Source of the DNA: Petropleomorpha daqingensis
GTDB lineage: Bacteria > Actinomycetota > Actinomycetes > Mycobacteriales > Geodermatophilaceae
Length of the DNA: 64,000 nt
NCBI RefSeq assembly: GCF_013408985.1
Contig: NZ_JACBZT010000001.1
Coordinates: forward strand, 3,923,197-3,987,196
Direction: 5' to 3'
The notes under the pieces were generated by a model that was not told the origin of the DNA, ran no database searches, and worked only from the letters and a program-made list of their open reading frames with translations. A program made the translations under genes and the position numbers. This document shows positions 60,081-64,000 of this stretch, one piece after another. Each line of letters begins with the position of its first letter. The first letter of the stretch is position 1.

Positions 60081-61195
60081 GGACGCTCGTCGTCACCAAC
60101 GACTTCCCGCCGCGGCAGGGCGGCATCCAGACCTTCGTCGCCGCGCTGCTGGAGCGCCGGCCGCCCGGGTCGCTCGTCGTCCTGGCCTCGCGGTCGCCCG
60201 GCTGGGAGGCCTACGACGCCGCGCTGCCGTACCCGGTGGTCCGCCGTCCGACGTCGATGCTGCTGCCCACCCGGGCCACCGCCCGCGACGCCGTGTCGCT
60301 GGTGCGCGAGCACGGCTGCGACACCGCCTTCTTCGGCGCCGCCGCGCCGCTGGGCCTGCTGGCGCCGGCGCTGCGCGCGGCCGGGGTCCGCCGGCTCGTC
60401 GGCGCCACGCACGGCCACGAGACCGGCTGGGTGGCGCTGCCCGGCTCGCGGCAGCTGATGCACCGGATCGCCGGTGGCCTGGACCTGCTGACCTACATCA
60501 GCGAGTACACGCACACCCGGCTCGCGCCCGCGCTGGCCGACCGGGTCGCCATGGCCCAGCTCTCCCCGGGGGTCGACGTCGACGCGTTCACCCCGGACGC
60601 CGACGGCGCCGCGGTCCGCCGCCGCCACGGGCTGGGGGAGGGGCCGGTGGTCGTCTGCGTCTCCCGGCTGGTCGCCCGCAAGGGGCAGGACGTGCTCGTC
60701 GAGGCCTGGCCGCGGGTGCTCGCCCGCCATCCCGGCGCCCGGCTGCTGCTGGTCGGCGGCGGCCCGCTGGAGGCCGCGCTCCGGAAGACGATCGCCGATC
60801 GCGGGCTCGGCGGCTCCGTCGTCCTCACCGGGCCGGTCGCGGCACCGGAGCTGCCCGCGCACTACGCCGCGGGCGACGTCTTCGCCATGCCGTGCCGGAC
60901 CCGCCGCGGCGGGCTGGACGTCGAGGGGCTCGGCATGGTCTTCCTCGAGGCCGCCGCGTGCGGGTTGCCGGTGGTGGCCGGCACCTCCGGCGGCGCGCCG
61001 GAGGCCGTGCAGGACGGCGTCACCGGGCACGTGGTCGAGCCCCGCTCGCCCGAGGCCGTGGCGACGGCGATCACCGCGCTGCTCGACGACCCGGCCAAGG
61101 CGCGCGCCATGGGCGCGGCCGGCCGGGCGTGGGTCGAGCAGCGCTGGTCGTGGACGACGATCGCCGCGACCTTCGCTGCCCTCCTCGAGGGCTGA
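60077..61195 (+). CDS. pimB: GT4 mannosyltransferase, PimB-like
   Basis: A 372-residue GT-B glycosyltransferase. The N-terminal NDFPPRQGGIQTFVAALLE is characteristic of PimB' (Rv2188c), which adds the second mannose to phosphatidylinositol mannoside. The donor side has VVCVSRLVARKGQDVLVEAW and the EX7E motif in VEGLGMVFLEAAACGLPVV. GTG 60077 overlaps the M48 stop. Its neighbours (NlpC/P60, fadD15) match the M. tuberculosis order, supporting the name; the substrate remains inferred. A structured repeat follows its stop. Confidence 0.85.
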   Translation: MRTLVVTNDFPPRQGGIQTFVAALLERRPPGSLVVLASRSPGWEAYDAALPYPVVRRPTSMLLPTRATARDAVSLVREHGCDTAFFGAAAPLGLLAPALRAAGVRRLVGATHGHETGWVALPGSRQLMHRIAGGLDLLTYISEYTHTRLAPALADRVAMAQLSPGVDVDAFTPDADGAAVRRRHGLGEGPVVVCVSRLVARKGQDVLVEAWPRVLARHPGARLLLVGGGPLEAALRKTIADRGLGGSVVLTGPVAAPELPAHYAAGDVFAMPCRTRRGGLDVEGLGMVFLEAAACGLPVVAGTSGGAPEAVQDGVTGHVVEPRSPEAVATAITALLDDPAKARAMGAAGRAWVEQRWSWTTIAATFAALLEG

Positions 61196-61254
61196 TGGCC
61201 CCGCTGCAGGGTCCCGCCCCGAGCGTGCGAGGGGTGGGGGGGCAGCGGGGGCCT
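61196..61254. repeat. About 60-nt structured gene-end element, copy 2 (pimB / fadD15)
   Basis: Same layout as 52725-52784: outer CCCGCTGC with GCAGCGGG, inner CCCGCCCC with GGGGTGGG, loop GAGCGTGCGA. Differences from copy 1 fall at paired positions and keep the pairs: outer T-A becomes G-C, inner G-C becomes C-G. It fills the space between the convergent pimB and fadD15 stops. Confidence 0.8.
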
Positions 61255-63048
61255 TCATCTCGAGTAGAGGGCCTCCACCTCGTCGCCGAACTCCTTGAGG
61301 ACGACGGACCGCTTGAGCTTGAGGCTCGGGGTCAGCATCCCGTTCTCCTCGGTGAAGTCCGAGTCGAGCACCCGGTACTTCTTGATCGCCTCGGCGTGCG
61401 AGACCGCCTTGTTGGCGTCGGCCACGGCGGCGTCGAGCTCCTTGATGAGGTCCTCGTCGTCGCGGAGCTTGTCCAGCGGGGTGTCCTTGGGCTTGCCCTT
61501 GGACTCCAGCCAGCCCGGCAGCGCCTCCTCGTCGAGGGTGATCAGCGCGGCGATGAACGGCCGCTGGTCGCCGACGACGATGGTCTGGCTGACCAGCGCG
61601 TGCGCCCGCAGCCGGTCCTCGAGGACGGCGGGGGCGACGTTCTTGCCGCCCGCGGTCACCAGGATCTCCTTCTTGCGACCGGTGATCTTGAGGAAGCCGT
61701 CGCCGTCGATCTCGCCGATGTCGCCGGTGTGGAACCAGCCGTCGCCGTCGATCGCCTCCTTGGTGGCGTCGTCGTTCTTCCAGTAGCCGCGCATGACGAT
61801 GCCGCCCTTGATGAGCACCTCGCCGTCGTCGGCGATGGCGGCGGAGACGCCGGGCAGCGGGCGGCCGACGGTGCCGATGCGGAACGCCTCGTCGTGGTTG
61901 ACGGCGGCCGCGGCCGTGGTCTCGGTGAGCCCGTAGCCCTCGTACACGGGCACGCCGATGCCCCGGTAGAAGTGGCCGAGCCGGTCGCCGAGCGGAGCGC
62001 CACCGGAGACCGCGCCGATGCAGTTGCCACCGAGCGCGGCACGCAGCTTGCCGTAGACGAGCTTGTCGAACACCGCGTGCTGGGCGCGCAGCGCGATCCC
62101 CGGGCCGCCGGTGTCCTGCGCCTTCGACCAGTCGATGGCCACCTGGGCGGCCTTGTCGAAGATCTTGCCCTTGCCGCCGGAGTCGGCGGTCGCCTTCGCC
62201 TGGTTGAAGACCTTCTCGAACACCCGCGGGACGGCGAGCACGAACGTGGGCTGGAACTCGCCGAGGTCGCCGACCAGGTTCTTCACGTCCGGGGTGTGCC
62301 CGACGACGGTGCGGGTCTTGACCGCGCCGACCTCCAGCACACGGGCCAGCACGTGCGCCAGCGGGATGAACAGCAGCAGCGAGCCCTCGACCGACAGGAA
62401 GCGGCCGAGCAGGGTCATGCCGTTGTTGATCTCGAACAGGAAGTTGCCGTGGGTGAGCTCGCAGCCCTTCGGCCGGCCGGTGGTGCCGCTGGTGTAGATC
62501 AGCGTGGCCAGGCTGTCGGCCTTGAGCGTGGCGCGCCGGGCCTCGAGCTCGGCGTCGTCGACGTCCTTGCCCGCGGCGGTCAGCGTGCCGACGGCGTCGT
62601 CGTCGAGCACCCAGACCGGGCCGAGATCCGGCGCCTGGTCGCGGACCGACTCCATCGCCTCGGCGTGCTCGGACTTCTCGACTATCGCGGCCTTGGCCGC
62701 GGAGTCGGAGAGGATCCACGCCACCTGGTCGGCGCTGGAGGTCTCGTAGACCGGCACGGTGACCGCGCCCGCCGTCCAGATGGCGAAGTCGCAGACGGTC
62801 CACTCGTAGCGGGTGCGCGCCTGCAGGGCCACGCGGTCGCCCGCGCCCACCCCCGAGGCGATCAGCCCCTTGGCGACGCCGGCGACCTGGTCGCCGAACT
62901 GCTTCCAGGTGACGTCACGCCACTGGCCGTCGCGGTGCACGCGGTAGCCGACCTCGTCGCCGTGCTCGGCGATGTTGGCGGCGAGCAGGTCCGGGATCGC
63001 CTCGTCCGGGCCGACCTCGGTCTTCGCGGGGACGCTGAACTCGCGCAC
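61255..63048 (-). CDS. Long-chain fatty acid-CoA ligase (FadD15-like)
   Basis: A 597-residue AMP-forming acyl-CoA synthetase. The phosphate loop is LIYTSGTTGRPKG (about 180-192), then GYGLTETTAAAAVN, the hinge-preceding WFHTGDIGEIDGDGFLKITGRKKE with its Asp and Arg, and a late K in SLKLKRS. The long form and the position match Rv2187 (fadD15). It activates fatty acids for lipid synthesis or breakdown. GTG 63048 follows GGAGAGGA; earlier starts add a Gly/Arg-rich segment. Divergent from the SRPBCC gene. Confidence 0.93.
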   Translation of the reverse strand: MREFSVPAKTEVGPDEAIPDLLAANIAEHGDEVGYRVHRDGQWRDVTWKQFGDQVAGVAKGLIASGVGAGDRVALQARTRYEWTVCDFAIWTAGAVTVPVYETSSADQVAWILSDSAAKAAIVEKSEHAEAMESVRDQAPDLGPVWVLDDDAVGTLTAAGKDVDDAELEARRATLKADSLATLIYTSGTTGRPKGCELTHGNFLFEINNGMTLLGRFLSVEGSLLLFIPLAHVLARVLEVGAVKTRTVVGHTPDVKNLVGDLGEFQPTFVLAVPRVFEKVFNQAKATADSGGKGKIFDKAAQVAIDWSKAQDTGGPGIALRAQHAVFDKLVYGKLRAALGGNCIGAVSGGAPLGDRLGHFYRGIGVPVYEGYGLTETTAAAAVNHDEAFRIGTVGRPLPGVSAAIADDGEVLIKGGIVMRGYWKNDDATKEAIDGDGWFHTGDIGEIDGDGFLKITGRKKEILVTAGGKNVAPAVLEDRLRAHALVSQTIVVGDQRPFIAALITLDEEALPGWLESKGKPKDTPLDKLRDDEDLIKELDAAVADANKAVSHAEAIKKYRVLDSDFTEENGMLTPSLKLKRSVVLKEFGDEVEALYSR

Positions 63049-63214
63049 GCCTGGTCCTCTCCTCCCGGACCGTCCGCCGAGCACCGTCGCTCGCGGCCAC
63101 CGGTACGGGTCACGATCAATCTACCGTCGCTGGTGGGCGGCGTCCTACTCGTGAGTAGCAGGGAACGGCCCTCCCGGGACCAGCGGCGGCCCGGCAGCGG
63201 TTAGCCTGCCACCC

Positions 63215-63646
63215 ATGGCCGACCAGTCCACCCAGTCGATCGTCGTCGATGCGCCCGCGGCCGACGTCATGGCGGTGATCGCCGACTTCCCCGCCTACCC
63301 CCAGTGGGTGGCCGCCGCGAAGAAGGTCGAGGTCCTCGAGGACGGCCCCGGTGGGCGGGCCCAGCGGGTGCACTTCGTGCTCGACGCCGGCGCGGTCAAG
63401 GACGACTACGTCCTCGACTACACCTGGGACGGCGACCGCCAGGTGTCGTGGACGCTGGTCCAGGGCCAGATGCAGAAGCGCCAGGACGGCTCGTACACGC
63501 TGGTGGAGAAGGACGGCTCGACCGAGGTCACGTACTCGATCACCATCGACCTGTCGATCCCGATGCTCGGCATGATCAAGCGCAAGGCGGAGAAGGTCAT
63601 CCTGGACACGGCTCTCAAGGAGCTGAAGAAGCGCGTGGAGAGCTGA
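63215..63646 (+). CDS. SRPBCC (polyketide cyclase/START-like) protein
   Basis: A 143-residue START-fold protein, counterpart of TB16.3 (Rv2185c). The pattern is an N-terminal strand QSIVVDAPAADVMAVIADF, YPQWVAAAKKVEVLE, then beta strands and a long C-terminal helix (MIKRKAEKVILDTALKELKKRV). It should bind a hydrophobic ligand in a cavity; ligand unknown. ATG 63215. The ArsA-like gene begins 11 bp after the stop, so they are probably one transcript. Confidence 0.9.
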   Translation: MADQSTQSIVVDAPAADVMAVIADFPAYPQWVAAAKKVEVLEDGPGGRAQRVHFVLDAGAVKDDYVLDYTWDGDRQVSWTLVQGQMQKRQDGSYTLVEKDGSTEVTYSITIDLSIPMLGMIKRKAEKVILDTALKELKKRVES

Positions 63647-63657
63647 GCAGCGGGCTG

Positions 63658-64000
63658 ATGCGCACGCTGCTGTTCACCGGGCCGGGCGGCGCCGGGACGA
63701 CGACGCTGGCCGCCGGCGCGGCGGTGCAGGCCGCCCGCGCCGGCCGGCGCACGGTGCTGGTGTCCCGGCAGCGGCCGCTGGTCGAGGGGGTCGACGACGT
63801 CGACGGGCTCACCGTGGTCCGGGTCGACGCGCTGGCGGCCGCCGAGGGGATCTGGGAGCGGCACGCGGGCGTGCTCGCCGCGGCCCTGCCGCACGTCGAC
63901 CTGCCGCCGGCAAGCTCCGTCGTCCCGCCGCCCGGTGCGGCCGAGCTCGCCGTGCTGGCCGCGCTGGGCCGGGCCTCGGCCGACGCCGACCTCGTCGTCC
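63658..64000 (+). CDS. ArsA/GET3-like ATPase (partial, continues past the window)
   Basis: The first 114 residues are visible. The start, MRTLLFTGPGGAGTTTLAAG, aligns with the deviant Walker A of ArsA/Get3 (consensus GKGGVGKTT), but both lysines are replaced (Pro and Thr). Next come strand VLVSRQRP and the usual Asp-rich region. The counterpart in M. tuberculosis is Rv2184c, next to TB16.3. If the lysines are really absent, nucleotide binding would be weak or non-standard. The rest of the gene is outside the window. Confidence 0.7.
   Translation, partial: MRTLLFTGPGGAGTTTLAAGAAVQAARAGRRTVLVSRQRPLVEGVDDVDGLTVVRVDALAAAEGIWERHAGVLAAALPHVDLPPASSVVPPPGAAELAVLAALGRASADADLVV

Overview
This is a 64 kb stretch of a very GC-rich actinobacterial chromosome with dense gene packing, many GTG starts and many 1 to 4 base stop/start overlaps. 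From about 30 to 64 kb the gene order matches, from memory, the Mycobacterium tuberculosis Rv2184c-Rv2220 neighbourhood: ArsA-like ATPase, SRPBCC protein, fadD15, pimB, NlpC/P60, exonuclease-UvrC protein, trpD, ctaE-qcrCAB, ctaF-ctaC, asnB, HesB/DUF3043, gcvT, pepA, sucB, TIGR01777, lipB, lipA, DUF4191, RDD, glnA. An MreB-family gene at the left edge argues against a mycobacterium. The GC, the F420-type and TIGR03086 proteins and the repeat style suggest Geodermatophilaceae or a relative, but the genus cannot be fixed from this window.

Region by region. 0-4 kb: MreB-like protein, an O-methyltransferase, an aminoglycoside-nucleotidyltransferase-like protein, and a band-7 (SPFH) gene coupled to a small ribbon-helix-helix gene behind a TATCA/TGATA operator. 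4-6 kb: a 388-bp insertion-like segment between 23-bp direct repeats, then glnA with an upstream array matching the GlnR box. 6-13 kb: RDD protein, two-component system divergent from an ABC exporter with a perfect palindrome between them, DUF4191 protein, lipA and an Ala-rich repeat protein. 13-20 kb: LLM oxidoreductase, two divergent regulator/target pairs (HxlR with a methyltransferase; WYL regulator with a TIGR03086 protein), each with an inverted repeat between them, and a GGDEF-EAL protein. 20-30 kb: leuS behind a leucine-codon leader peptide and attenuator, two flavoproteins, lipB, a peptidase E-like protein, a Ser/Thr kinase, an RraB-like protein and a TIGR01777 epimerase. 30-37 kb: E2 and E3 of the 2-oxoacid dehydrogenase complex, leucyl aminopeptidase, gcvT and a YihY membrane protein. 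37-44 kb: a holin-X/DUF3618/DUF4235 membrane operon, aldo-keto reductase, DUF3043, HesB/ErpA and asnB. 44-52 kb: respiratory supercomplex genes ctaC, ctaF, qcrB, qcrA, qcrC, ctaE, then a receiver-like protein and trpD. 52-64 kb: Lrp-type effector domain, DEDDh exonuclease/GIY-YIG protein, two NlpC/P60 proteins (one fused to a VanY-type carboxypeptidase, the other behind a c-di-AMP riboswitch), an M48 protease, pimB, fadD15, an SRPBCC protein and the start of an ArsA-like gene.

The genes join into a few themes. Lipoate synthesis (lipB, lipA) serves E2 here and lipoyl enzymes elsewhere, E3 reoxidises the lipoyl groups, and GcvT works with the lipoylated H protein. glnA and asnB assimilate nitrogen. 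The bc1-aa3 genes encode respiration apart from ctaD, which is not in the window. NlpC/P60, VanY, pimB and MreB-like genes concern the envelope. Gene ends carry long, mostly U-less hairpins, including recurrent families; one about 60-nt element (52725-52784 and 61196-61254) shows compensatory changes between its two copies. I found no rRNA, tRNA, CRISPR array, transposase or phage module.
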